A DNA stretch of 64,000 nucleotides from NCBI GenBank assembly GCA_030998225.1, contig JAPYXD010000460.1, forward strand, positions 186,001-250,000, in the 5' to 3' direction. The stretch's first letter is position 1. Every line of letters begins with the position of its first letter. Positions 11,691 to 21,664 of this stretch are shown here, in pieces. The DNA is from Diplolepis rosae (Eukaryota > Arthropoda > Insecta > Hymenoptera > Diplolepididae). A program made the position numbers and the translations under genes. A model generated the notes under the pieces. It ran no database searches, had not been told where the DNA came from, and saw nothing but the letters and a program-made list of their open reading frames with translations.

Positions 11691-13560
11691 AGGGTAGTCC
11701 AGTATGACGGCCTTCTCGAACACTGAAACTTTTGTCTGAAACATTTTTGGATATGATCTAAAACAGTTTTCATTAAAGTTCTAATTGTCTCACATCTTTT
11801 CTTGTGGGTTTACACTAATCTATCACTAATAATGGACTTTTTTGATTTGCAAAAAAATAGAATGCACTTGTTCAAAAACAGATGTTCAAAATATGCAATA
11901 ATGACTCAACAGCTACTCGAATATTTCCCTAAATATTTGTATGATTATTACACTATTGTTGCAGTTATGTTTTTTATAACGAGCTGTTATGGTTTTCCGA
12001 GTTATTTGTTATTGACTTGAGCATTATTTGCTTCCACTCCTCGTCACAAAAATAGTAATACTTGATAGACAGCCGTAATCATTTTGTCTGCAGGCTTGCA
12101 AATTTTCAGAACTGTTTTCTGAAGAAATACCCAAGCGTGAATGGTCGGAGATGAGTACGGAACGTTGAAAGTTAAGCAAATTTTCAAGACCCATTCTAAA
12201 GCCTGAATCACTAAATTGGCTTCGTATTTTTTCTTTCCATAAACAGTATAATATTTTTCAATTGTGAGACGGGTCAAGAAACCAAAATGTAAGGAGTGTT
12301 GGCGTCTTTTTCGCTTATTAATATGTCCAAATTTTCCTCAGTCTGTCAAGAAATTCCAAGTTATTCACTTTTAAAAATGTAGAAGTAATTATATTCCCGA
12401 ACAGTTCCATCGTCCCTTGGTCGTCCCGCGGGAAGTTTAAAGGATCGTGTTCGTCCAGTAAGATGCCTACGGGACTATGGTGCTGTCCGCGTTTTTGCAG
12501 TTGTGGCCAGTTTAATAAATAAATTTTCATACACTTTGTTTCGTCATAGTTTTACTTAAAATTTTACAAAACGTTTTTTTTTGTTTATTCACTTATTTTA
12601 TTGACTGAATGACATTTTAAATTTAAAGTTATTCACCTCTTCACGAACTATTAGTGTTTTGCGATCCTTCTTTTTTGAGGCTATTTAATCCTCGGATTCG
12701 GTGTTTTGTTTTTGTTGAGTGATTTGCCGCCTTTTTTCTTTGGCGTTTTGACAGTCGCAGCTTTTATAGCATGTGTTAAAAGAATTAGGATTGATACATA
12801 TTTTTTTTGCGAATTGAAAGTTTATGGGCATTATTATTGACACAGTTTATATGAATTTTTTTCAGGTTATTCAGAATTTTGTATATCTAATTTACGTATT
12901 TAATAAATCAAGAACCATTCGTTTCAACAATAAACTCGGCCATTTTTTCAGTAAAAAACTCGGCATTGTTCAACAGACTGTAAAAGAATTGATTAGCGAT
13001 AGAGGTGTAACTTTACATGTTGGAGACATGGGTCAATTAGTTTCCAATCGGAATCGATCAAGTAAACAATTATTTCGACCCTAATTTCACGGCCTCAGCA
13101 CTTCGTATCGATTAAGATTGAAGATTATATATTTTGTTGTTAGAACTTGTACTTATTTACTTTTACAAAAGATCCACATGAGAGATGAAATTGTTAATAC
13201 AATATATCTTATGTTGGATCATAATGATAATTCTCTTTTCAATACCTTTAGTAAAAATTTTATTTTCATCGGTTTTTTCAAAAAGGGAAAATGGCCGATT
13301 TAAAAAATAATGCTATTTTTCCCATATGTGGGGAAAAAAGATCAGCTGAGCCCCAGAGTAAACAAAGAAGCTCCGCCATGGAGCTGTATTGGTACGCAGT
13401 ACTTAGCCCCCTAATATCATTCATAGGGCCTCTTAAGAACTGACAGAAAAGAATTTTCATCAAACTTAATGGAAAAAATTATGCTCATGGCACGTAAAAA
13501 ATACATCTGATCACTACGTTGGGTGTTGCTACATTTGCTAACGACTTGTGCATCAAACTA
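11691..13560. other. Gene-free stretch
   Basis: Short minus-strand frames at 12044-12277 and 12318-12530 have no recognisable family motif. No repeats were identified. Confidence 0.45.
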
Positions 13561-13565
13561 ATCCG

Positions 13566-13613
13566 ATGTGTATATCAGCTGTATATCAGCGTGTATATCA
13601 ATGTGTATATCAG
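13566..13613. repeat. Short tandem repeat GTGTATATCAGC
   Basis: Four imperfect units of 12-14 bp (GTGTATATCAGC/TGTATATCAGC). Confidence 0.7.
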
Positions 13614-13677
13614 CCGTAATTGTCATGCAAATATTCATGATTTATTACAAAAATTTCATAAGATCTATGACAGCTAC

Positions 13678-13837
13678 CATTTGTGAAATTCGTCAAATCT
13701 TGGGAAATTCTTTCCAGTTCTTCGCATTTTATAGATTTGGACGATATAAAGCGATGAATGAATACGCGAATATCATTCCATTCTCCATATAAAATCAAGT
13801 CAGCGAGATCAAACATCTTATCGAAGTCCTCAAATAT
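13678..13837 (-). other. Possible isolated exon
   Basis: A 123-codon minus-strand frame contains a 160-nt segment bounded by a good 3' splice site (TTTATTGCATTTCAG) and a GTAGCT 5' site. It encodes an acidic-to-mixed peptide containing FDKMFDLADLILYGEWNDI. No family recognised and no partner exon found. It could be a chance ORF. Confidence 0.2.
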
Positions 13838-14173
13838 CTGAAATGCAATAAAGCTAATAAAGTGGAAGACTTTTAAGATAAAGTTTAGTACACAGCTGAA
13901 AACGATCACTTGGCTAATTCTAGTGTTATAAAAACCAGCTAATGAAACCAGCTGGACTTTTTCAGCTTTCCAATCATTCATTTATATCAAATAAAACATG
14001 TACCAATTCTATTCCACGGTGATCTGTGAGGCAAGAAAATTGTTCAAGCAACCATTTTTTATATTTTGCTTTTTTCACCAAATCGTTACGGACAGAAAAT
14101 GTACGTGTCCAAGCTCATTGATCATTAATCAATTTGAACCAAAACTTACTGGTGACGCCAACTTTCGTCAAAG

Positions 14174-14198
14174 GGCGGAAACTTATTTGTACACCTGA
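14174..14198 (-). mobile_element. Solitary mariner-type end
   Basis: On the minus strand: TCAGGTGTACAAATAAGTTT followed by CCGCC, preceded by TA (14199-14200). It matches the end at 20160-20185 and resembles the CCAGGTGTACAAGTAGG ends of Mos1-type mariners. No transposase follows it to the left. Confidence 0.5.
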
Positions 14199-14459
14199 TA
14201 TTTCTAGATCATTGGTGAGAAATCGTGATCTTATGATAGTGATTTCAGCGACTTCTCCAATGAAACCTTTTCCTTCTGAAATACAGTAAAACCTCATTTA
14301 TCGGGACGCCCTTGAAATGTAAACAGCTCGTTTATCGGGATTTGGAGGGGCTCCCCAATACCACCTACAGTCTCATGGTGAGTTGCCATGACTCTTGTTG
14401 TATGTTGACATTTAGTAATGGTAACGAAGGTATATATAATACGAAGGTATGTAAAAAAA

Positions 14460-14625
14460 TCTGCCCGCTTCGCGGGCACATTCTCATCGCGCGCTTCGCG
14501 CGCAGCTCGCAAGTTTGAGCGCGCCTGGTGCGCGCGATTAGATCGTTGCGCTTCGCGCTCCATAATACTCGATCGTCGCGCTGCGCGCTCCGGAATTTTT
14601 GAACGTCGCGCTCGGTCTTGTGCTC
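14460..14625. repeat. Cluster of short GC-rich hairpins
   Basis: Several perfect palindromes with a TTC, TG or TGG centre stand side by side: CCCGCTTCGCGGG, GCGCGCTTCGCGCGC, GCGCTTCGCGC and a GCGCGCTGCGCGC-like unit. Another GCGCTTCGCGC is at about 14822. Strong local contrast with the AT-rich surroundings. The Arg-rich ORFs here on both strands are by-products. Confidence 0.85.
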
Positions 14626-14959
14626 TTCGCATACATTTAAGTTTATTTCTTATAATTTGATACTGAAGCTGAAACCAATTTTATAATAAAATTACAGGTG
14701 ATGTCAATTACACATTTTCTAAAAGTCACTCTATTTCTTTTTGAATTTAAGTGAAACAGGAGATTCAATTTACTTAAGGCTCTATCAGCCTTAAGGAACA
14801 CATTCTCATCATGACGCTCGCGCTTCGCGCTCGAATTTCTGTATACATTTCAGTAACTTTTTAATAAATTACTTGATTAAAATAATTTATTTTCTTCCAA
14901 ATCTCTCAAAAAGAAAAAACAATCGTAGACTTTATTTAAGGAAACGATTTTGCAGAACA

Positions 14960-15740
14960 ACGCTTATTTCGTATCTCACATATTTTGGTGAAAAAAATCG
15001 AATTTTTTCAATATTAAAAATCAAAACATAAAATATACATCCTGTCGAGAAATTTCGTAATAAGAATATGTAGACCTCATGTAGGCAAATAATTTTTCAT
15101 CTAAACGTTTTTTATGTATCTCATATATTTTGTCTAAAAAATTGAATTCTTGAATTTTAATCGTATTTTTTGGAATTGAAACAAAAAATAAATGTTTTTT
15201 CATAAACTGTGTGAGACAAAACTTATAGATCTTTTTGAAACGAACAACTTTGTATCCTCACGTTTTTTTGTGTCTCACATATTTTGTCTAAAAAATGGAA
15301 TTTTTTAATTTTAATCGTAATTATTTGGAATTAGAACGAAAAATATATGTTTTACCAGAAACTGCGTCAAACAAAATTTGTAGATCTTTTTGAAACGAAC
15401 AACTTTGTATTCCTACGTTTTTTTCGTATTTTAAATATTATTGTTAAAAAATTGAATTTTGGATTTTGAATAGTTTTTTTTTTAATTAAAAAGAAAAATA
15501 TGCATCTTATGAAAAAATGTTACAATTCAAATTTGTAGGTCTTTATGTATTCGATAATATTGTATCATAACGTTTTTTCATATCTCGTATAATTTAACTG
15601 GAAAATGGAATTTTGATATTGACTTTTTTCGAATTTGAATATGCTGTAACATTTCTAATTTTGATTTAATCAAAAAATGTTATCAGGATAATTTGTAGAG
15701 ATTTATGAGCACTATCAAAAACCAGTATTGAAATTTCTGA
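14960..15740. repeat. Diverged tandem array, about 155-bp units
   Basis: A CGTTTTTT-(T/C)GTATCTCATATATTTTGTCTAAAAAA-type segment recurs near 14968, 15112, 15271, 15424 and 15587. Between occurrences is a shared block (AATTTGTAGATCTTTTTGAAACGAACAACTTTGTAT). Internal to the pogo-like element and also found in its copy at 31.4-32.6 kb. Confidence 0.7.
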
Positions 15741-15907
15741 TTTTTTCAAAAAATTATTTTCAAAAACACAAAAGTAGTGCTCCATCCCTCAATTTTGATT
15801 GGATGTGGCTGGTTAACGAACATGTCCTTACTTTTTCGGCTCCGATAAAGTGTACCAAAGCTCAATTCAATCTGATAATTCTATCGAGAGTTATTCCGCA
15901 CACGACC

Positions 15908-15930
15908 TACAGACAGACAGACAGACAGAC
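15908..15930. repeat. (CAGA)n tract
   Basis: Five CAGA/GACA units. The copies near 32.7 kb and 33.7 kb have shorter versions at the same place, so the tract is part of the element. Confidence 0.85.
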
Positions 15931-16440
15931 ACTTTCGTAAAAACCATTTTTTCTGACTCAGGGGGTCTCAAAACGTAAAGATTTGATGAAAATTTCGAAA
16001 GTCATTTTTCACATAAAACCAATACCTTCTCATCCATGATGAGAATGTAAAAATTGACATAATAAAACTCCTGCAAATGAAACATCTGCAAACTATGTCA
16101 ATATGTACAAGGAGTGGTGGCTGGAGGAGAAACAAAATGTCCCGATAAACGAGGTTGCGAGGTCCCGATAAGTGAAGATCCCGATAAATGAGTGTCCCGA
16201 TAAATGAGGTTTTACTGTATGCATACATAAATGAAACCAGATCTAAATTGTTATAAATGAAACTTTACAAGTAACGACTCCATTCAAAAATAAGTTTAAA
16301 GATTGAAATAAGAATTTATTTATTTTTTATTTTCAAATTTATATTATGATCTTACTAAAATTTCAAATGCTAAATCATTTACATAAAAGGGATTTTTAGG
16401 TTACGCTTTGAATTTTAGTTTGAAATTTGGGTTTTTATCG

Positions 16441-17883
16441 ATTGAAAAGGTCAAGTGCTACACCAGATACACAGAAAATATACTTGTATGTTATGTTTTC
16501 TAGTTGCATTCGGAAATGCATTTCTATGGATTGAAACGGTCAAGTGTTACACATTAAATACTAAGGATGTGTTTTGAAGTTATGTTATGAACTTTCGTTC
16601 TGGAATGCAAAGATATAGGTAAAAAATGATATATTTTCTTAAACAAATATCTCAAAATTTATTTGTAGGTTATGTTATTAATTTTCTGTCGGAAACGTGT
16701 TCTTACTGATTGAAATTGTCAAGTGCGACACTGGATAGGCAAAAGGCAAAAGGTATACTTGTAGGTTATTTTTTCCAGTTATATTTTAAAATGTATTTTT
16801 ATGGATAGAAACGGTCAACCGTTATACATATATAATGTCTTAAGGATGATAAAGGTAAAAAATAATATAGTTTCTCAAACAAACATCTCAGATTTACTTG
16901 TAGGTAAAATCTTATTAATTTATAAAACTTGGTACGTTTGCATTGGCTTTAGGGTCCATAAATGAAAAAGTCTATTTAATCAGACGTTTTAGCTCTGAGC
17001 GGAGCCCTCATCAGTGATATGTATTAAAATCTTCTCTTTAGAAAGAAAATAATCCTTTTTCATTCATTAAAAACCTTGGTTTAATATAAAATTTTCAATC
17101 CTTGTATATCACCTTTTACCTACATTTATGCATTCCAGAAGGAAAGTTTATAACATAAGCTTAAAACACATCCTTAAGGTAGAAGTGCAGAAACTCACCT
17201 AGTCAAGCAAGCGAATTCACGCATTGGAATACTGTGGTGTTTAGATGTGTCAAGGTTGCGTAGCAGAACGAAAAGTTTATATATATATATATATATACGT
17301 CTCGGTTGTTGCGTCTGTTTTTATAGATTTTAAAATAAATCTGGAAAACGTAACCTACACGTATATCTTTTGCCTATCTAATAGCGCTCTTGACCTTTTC
17401 AATGAATAAGAACACGTTTTTGTCGAAAAAATAATAGCATAACCTACAAGTAAATCTTTGATATGTTTGTTCAAGAAACTTCATAATTCTTTACCAATAT
17501 CTATGTGTTCCCGACAGAAAATTGGTAACATAACCTTAAAACACATCCTTAAGACATTGTGTCTAACGCTTGACCGTTTCTATCCATAAAAATACATTTT
17601 AAAATAAATCTGGAAAAAATAACTTACAAGTATATCTTTCGCCTATCTAGTGTCGCACTTGACAATTTCAATCAGTAAGAACACGTTTCCGACGAAAAAT
17701 TAATAACATAACCTACAAATAAATCTTTGAGATATTTGTTTAAGAAACTATATCATTTTTTACCTATATTTTTGCATTGCAGAACGAAATTTCATAACAT
17801 ATCCTCAAAACACATCCTTAGTATTTAATGTGTAACACTTGACCGTTTCAATCCATAGAAATGCATTTCCGAATGTAAATTTT
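16441..17883. repeat. Large inverted (foldback) array
   Basis: The block from 16507 (CATTCGGAAATGCATTTCTATGG) to about 16925 is nearly identical to the reverse complement of about 17440-17875. Each arm is itself made of tandem units of about 260-275 bp marked by GATTGAAA-GGTCAAGTG-CACTGGATAGG and TTGTAGGTTATGTTATTAATTTTC. The right side has a third partial unit (17090-17170). The spacer (16925-17090) holds the hammerhead-like motif. No ORF. It fits a foldback element or an inverted satellite cluster. Confidence 0.85.
16979..17018 (-). ncRNA. Hammerhead-ribozyme-like motif
   Basis: On the minus strand, stem I (ATCA, pairing with TGAT) is followed by the core CTGATGAG. A stem II hairpin with arms GGCTC/GAGCT follows, then AAAAC (consensus GAAAC) and GTC with the closing TGAT. 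The layout CUGAUGA, stem II, GAAAC, GUC is the hammerhead core, and the very short stem III is like the minimal hammerheads known from Penelope-like elements. One core base (G12) reads A, so self-cleavage may be weak or lost. It sits in the spacer of the foldback array. Confidence 0.5.
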
Positions 17884-18469
17884 ATCTCGAACTGACTGAG
17901 GTATAAAAGTCCTTTGATTTATAGAGGTATTTTTTATTGCTTCTATTGTCTTCTTTCGTTACCTGATCTAGGGATAAATTTCCATCTCGTATAATAATTT
18001 TCTTCCCAATATTTCGTCTCACAATCCGTCACAAGTTTGGGTGTGAGACGTCTGAAACTTCTATATCATGTGAATTTTACATATTTTTTCAATACGTGTT
18101 GTGCAAAGTGGAGTGCTTCATTTTGATTTGTAAGCTATGAGATAAGTTTTTGATTTTTATGCCTTTTCTTATTTTAATAATCTCCTATATTTCAATCTTC
18201 AAATACAATTTTGAATCAATCTTAATATTTATTTTTTTATTCTTGTTAATGTTTGCCGTATTTATTGCGCACCTAAGCAGTTTGTCAACAAATTTCTAAT
18301 AATTAGTTTTTTTTAAAGTTTAATTAGTATATTGCGGGCGTACCGAGCGTTCCCAGGTCCATGTTCGTTAAGTACCTCACTTAGGTAAATCTTTATTGGG
18401 CTCGCCGTTTCCGCGATACTTTCCCAAAGTACAGTTTCTTACAAACAATCTTTTTTCTGTAGCCATTCT

Positions 18470-18486
18470 CCCCCCCCCCCCCCCCC
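18470..18486. repeat. Poly-C tract
   Basis: Seventeen C in a row. Confidence 0.95.
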
Positions 18487-18715
18487 TCATATAAAATTCC
18501 CATCTCTCCTACTTTTGTGAAACGAAAAAGCAACGAGCCTGTTGAAGCTAGTAAAGCTAGTAAGCATTTACATAAAACCGAGAATTCTTCATTTATCAAG
18601 TAGAGGTGATTAAAATTACCATATTAACTATTTTTATTGAAGAACAATTTCTTATGATAAAAAATGCTAAATTTTTTTCATTATTTCATGGAAAACTGAC
18701 GATATAGATTCTTCA

Positions 18716-19132
18716 ATGTCAGATTTACGAGGGAAGTTATACAAAGGAAAGGAAACTCTCAAGCCATTTCTTCTCGTCGTTGGCCCTCTAATAAAAATAG
18801 ATGGAGTATATGTCATTGACGATCAACAGCTTAAAGTTCCTTCATGCTTAGATACATTAGATCTTACTTGCAAAAGTATTTATGCATTAGCATGTAGATA
18901 TCCCGCACCAACCTTAAGGTTGTGGAGATATTTTCAACGCACAGGGTATGAAATCCAAGAATCTGGTAAAACGCTAATTAAACCCGTTACAAAGCTGTTA
19001 GGTCTAACGAGACAAGCACTGTTTAATTTGCGAATTCTTATGCCTGAAGAAATACAAAGCACTTCAATAGTATTGTTTGTGATGTTTGCAAATTATCATT
19101 TCCAGATAACTCTGTTTTTATTCAACACTTGA
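18716..19132 (+). CDS. Unidentified 138-residue ORF, probably transposon-derived
   Basis: An open frame with no stop from MSDLRGKLYKGKETLKPFLL. It contains VYVIDDQQLKVPSCLDTLDL and YALACRYPAPTLRLWRYFQ. A similar pattern (VVIDN...Y.V.S.L.ALD.CFK.F......YP.....LW..LQK) is familiar to me from repeated uncharacterised insect proteins. No catalytic motif, signal peptide or membrane helix is evident, although the last 15 residues are hydrophobic and may be read-through. It lies just upstream of, and in the same direction as, the remnant at 19.5-20.16 kb and may belong to the same mobile unit. Confidence 0.4.
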   Translation: MSDLRGKLYKGKETLKPFLLVVGPLIKIDGVYVIDDQQLKVPSCLDTLDLTCKSIYALACRYPAPTLRLWRYFQRTGYEIQESGKTLIKPVTKLLGLTRQALFNLRILMPEEIQSTSIVLFVMFANYHFQITLFLFNT

Positions 19133-19499
19133 ATTTAATATATTTCCATTTATAAAATTCTGTATGTTCTGAATTGAAATGCCAAAAATCGTTCTCTTTG
19201 ATCGGCTGTTTTATTAGAGACAAAGGTAGTAAACATAAATTTTAAAAAGAAGAAACTGCATCTTTACATGAAGAACTTTGACCACTTTCACCAGGTACAA
19301 GCTTTTACATTTTTAATTCCAAATTTGATGAACAATCTACTTCTGAAGATCTTTTTTAAGTAGGAAAAGAATCTTTTGAGTCAAATGATTCCAATTCATT
19401 TTCAGATAGCTATTTATTTTGGGATAGGAAGGACTATATGTCTGACCCAAGCTTAACTGATTATAAAACTTAAACTGATTATAAAAGTTTTTGATGGTG

Positions 19500-20159
19500 A
19501 AGTTCTTAAATTCATAGTCATATTGTATTACTTTCCAGATTTGTCAAGAAAACACGTAAACCGTGTTATTTCTGAGGCATCACAGTTATTCGAATCTCCT
19601 GTAAATTCCGTTTAAAACGAAATATTCAGTCACCTTAAAAACATCAGGCGCGAGAGACCAATACTTGTATGAAATCAGAAATATTTTTTATAACTATTCT
19701 CAACCTTTTTGGGATGTACAAACTGAGAAACAAATTTTTTTCCAATTCAGGTACTATGACATTTATTGTTCCTGAAAGTTATAGAATAGAAGAAAGAACA
19801 GAATGTAAATTGAAAATTGCAGGGGCCACTCGTGAAAATATTTCAGCAGTAGCTCAATTTATTTCAATCTGATTTGTATTACAGAAATTTTTCGAAATGC
19901 ATGGAGTATTTGACAAAACTATAAGATGCGTGGAAGTACTTAAATTCTTGAAAGGAAATCGTATCGAATATTACAAAAGGTCCTTTTTTCAGAGAACAAT
20001 CCACTCCTTTTGAAGAGAAAATGGTACTTCCACTTTTAATGTATTTTTGTGAGTATGAGAACGATAATCCCCCAGAGTCATAAAGGGATATCGAAAGTGG
20101 AGCCGTGTATCTAAGTGATTCATGCTTTCCACCTGAATTGCAGTCGAAAATTAAAAATA
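19500..20159 (+). pseudogene. Remnant of a second multi-copy uncharacterised arthropod protein
   Basis: Pieces in different frames line up in a sensible order: ISEASQLFESP, FIVPESYRIEERTECKLK, FFEMHGVFDKTIRCVEVLK, EEKMVLPLLMYFCEYENDNP, SGAVYLSDSCFPPELQSKIK. The last two blocks recall the conserved DEYE.NNPLGSH...LGAVYLSI.CFPPE.QS pattern of a repeated family in insects and cnidarians. The end (near 20159) coincides with TA followed by a mariner-type terminal sequence, so the coding copy was cut by that insertion. Confidence 0.5.
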
Positions 20160-20185
20160 TCAGGTGTACAAATAAGTTTTCGACG
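20160..20185 (+). mobile_element. Solitary mariner-type end
   Basis: TCAGGTGTACAAATAAGTTT followed by TCGACG, preceded by TA (20158-20159). Same sequence as 14174-14198 (minus). No transposase motif was found in the downstream 350 bp. Confidence 0.5.
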
Positions 20186-20189
20186 TTTT

Positions 20190-21270
20190 TTAATCAAAAA
20201 TTGTGAATTTATTGTGAAAGAACGGAACCTTATGTTTTATTTGAAGTGTTTTTCATGTGCAAGTTCTTCTCGCGTTTGGCGACTCAGCTACAGATTTCTT
20301 CAAGTTGAAGAAGTAAATCCAAAGTCCCCGCAAATGACGTTATTTGGCTCAAAACTCGACATTTTTGCACACAAAACAATATATTATACTAACGAAAATT
20401 CACTAATATTTCAAGGTTATGTTGTTGACATATGTTTCGGAAGAAGCAGTAACTGTTGTGGTGCGAGACCAGAACGGGAATCGCAGTAACTATTACAGCC
20501 CTGGCAGTAAGTATAACTGCAGTCGATCCACAAACGTTTCTGCCAGCGCAGTTTTCAGTTGGAATATCTTTTTAAAGTCGGTTTTCGATATATAACAAAA
20601 CACGGCACGCGTATCTGAAAAACAGGATCAAGGGCCTTTAAGGTTCAGGACCATCTACTGGGGCAGCGATCACGACTTACGAGCCCTATCACCCTGTGAG
20701 CATAGGCATCCACAGAGAGACGTTGCCTCCCCAAATTCAAGCGTTAAAAGTCAGAGGCCAGATCCTGAAAGAAGTTTGCCTAACGAGTCCTTTGAGTCGT
20801 CTCCCAGCCTTCCACGACCATTTCTGGAGGACTTATGACGTCATCAAGACGTTGCGAATCCGATCACGGATTCAGAGAGACATTGTCCCCAGGAGACCGT
20901 ACCACCGCCCTCGGGGGACGATTCCGGATCTAAAAACAGAGACGTCTCAAATCTGAGGCCAGATTCGAAGAGACGTTGTCAATGTAGTAATAATTACAGA
21001 CAAAAATTTTTGCCTGCGTTCGATAGTTGGATTTGTGGAAAGTTTTCGAGCAAAGAAATTTTGCCAATTCTGCTCAATTAATTATTAAAACATTAATTAA
21101 ATGTTCACAGAAAAGAACTGCATACTTTATAAGGTTTCGAATTACGCTTTTTTGGAAACAAAGGATGCATCAATGTCAGGAAGCAAAGAAATATGTGTCT
21201 TTAATAAATTTTACCTAGCTTTCATGTAACAAATAATGCAGCAGTGGATGTTATACACGATTATTTCGAA
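20190..21270. other. Gene-free stretch with a GC-richer block at about 20500-20960
   Basis: Recurrent GAGAGACGTTG/GAAGAGACGTTG phrases near 20715, 20876 and 20970 suggest an old repeat. No supported gene. Confidence 0.4.
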
Positions 21271-21489
21271 GTCATACGAGGTGTGTTCAGAAAATAACGG
21301 AAATTTTTTAATTTTGCGGGTTTGGAGAGTCCTATTGTCAAAAATTTTCTTTAATTATGCTGGCTTATTGTATATGCCCCTGAAGTACGATAAAATCTTC
21401 AGCTGTATTCATTGTTGACTTTGTCTGTGGCAGCCTCTAAGGTCAGACGTGTTATTATAAAAATAAAAAAATTGTGAAGAAACATGCGC

Positions 21490-21526
21490 GACGTTTCGGT
21501 GCTCTTCTAGCACTCTTTTCAAAGCT
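21490..21526 (-). ncRNA. Degenerate hammerhead-like motif (Penelope 3' end)
   Basis: On the minus strand: CTTTGAAAAG, then a hairpin (GTGCT-AGAAG-AGCAC), then CGAAACGTC. The 3' half (GAAAC-GUC) is canonical. The CUGAUGA box is replaced by CUUUGAA, so activity is doubtful. Same strand as the RT. Confidence 0.4.
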
Positions 21527-21664
21527 GGGATTCTAGAAAAAATTATTTGACCCTAAGGGTCATTTAATAAAAAGTTAGTTGCTTCGCAGAAACTAGAAAC
21601 TTTCATGAAATTTACTGTGAAACATTGCCTTTAAATATAACCCATCATGCTGCCACAACAACCA

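Larger units (their letters stand above)
14284..16217. mobile_element. Pogo-like non-autonomous element, 24-bp inverted ends, TA duplication
   Basis: The first 24 bases (14284-14307, CAGTAAAACCTCATTTATCG plus GGAC) are an exact inverted copy of 16194-16217. TA flanks each side (14282-14283 and 16218-16219). The motif TTTATCGGGA recurs inside: at least twice at the left end and four times within the last 80 bp at the right (CCCGATAAACGAG, CCCGATAAGTGAA, CCCGATAAATGAG and the end). Ends beginning CAGT with TA targets are typical of pogo/Tigger elements. There is no transposase. The interior is a hairpin cluster, a tandem array and a (CAGA)n tract. Diverged partial copies lie at about 31420-32760 and, inverted, at 33360-33775. 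Confidence 0.88.

Noticed and set aside
12044..12530. Two adjacent minus-strand ORFs, one with HHSPVGILLDEHDPLNFPRD
   Set aside because: Composition is plausible, but there are no family motifs, no good splice sites and no partner exon; left as unsupported.
14115..14660. Overlapping Arg-rich ORFs on both strands
   Set aside because: They translate the GC hairpin cluster; palindromes give similar peptides on either strand, with no family match.
20696..20956. 86-codon ORF in a GC-richer block
   Set aside because: Recurrent GAGAGACGTTG phrases point to an old repeat rather than a gene.
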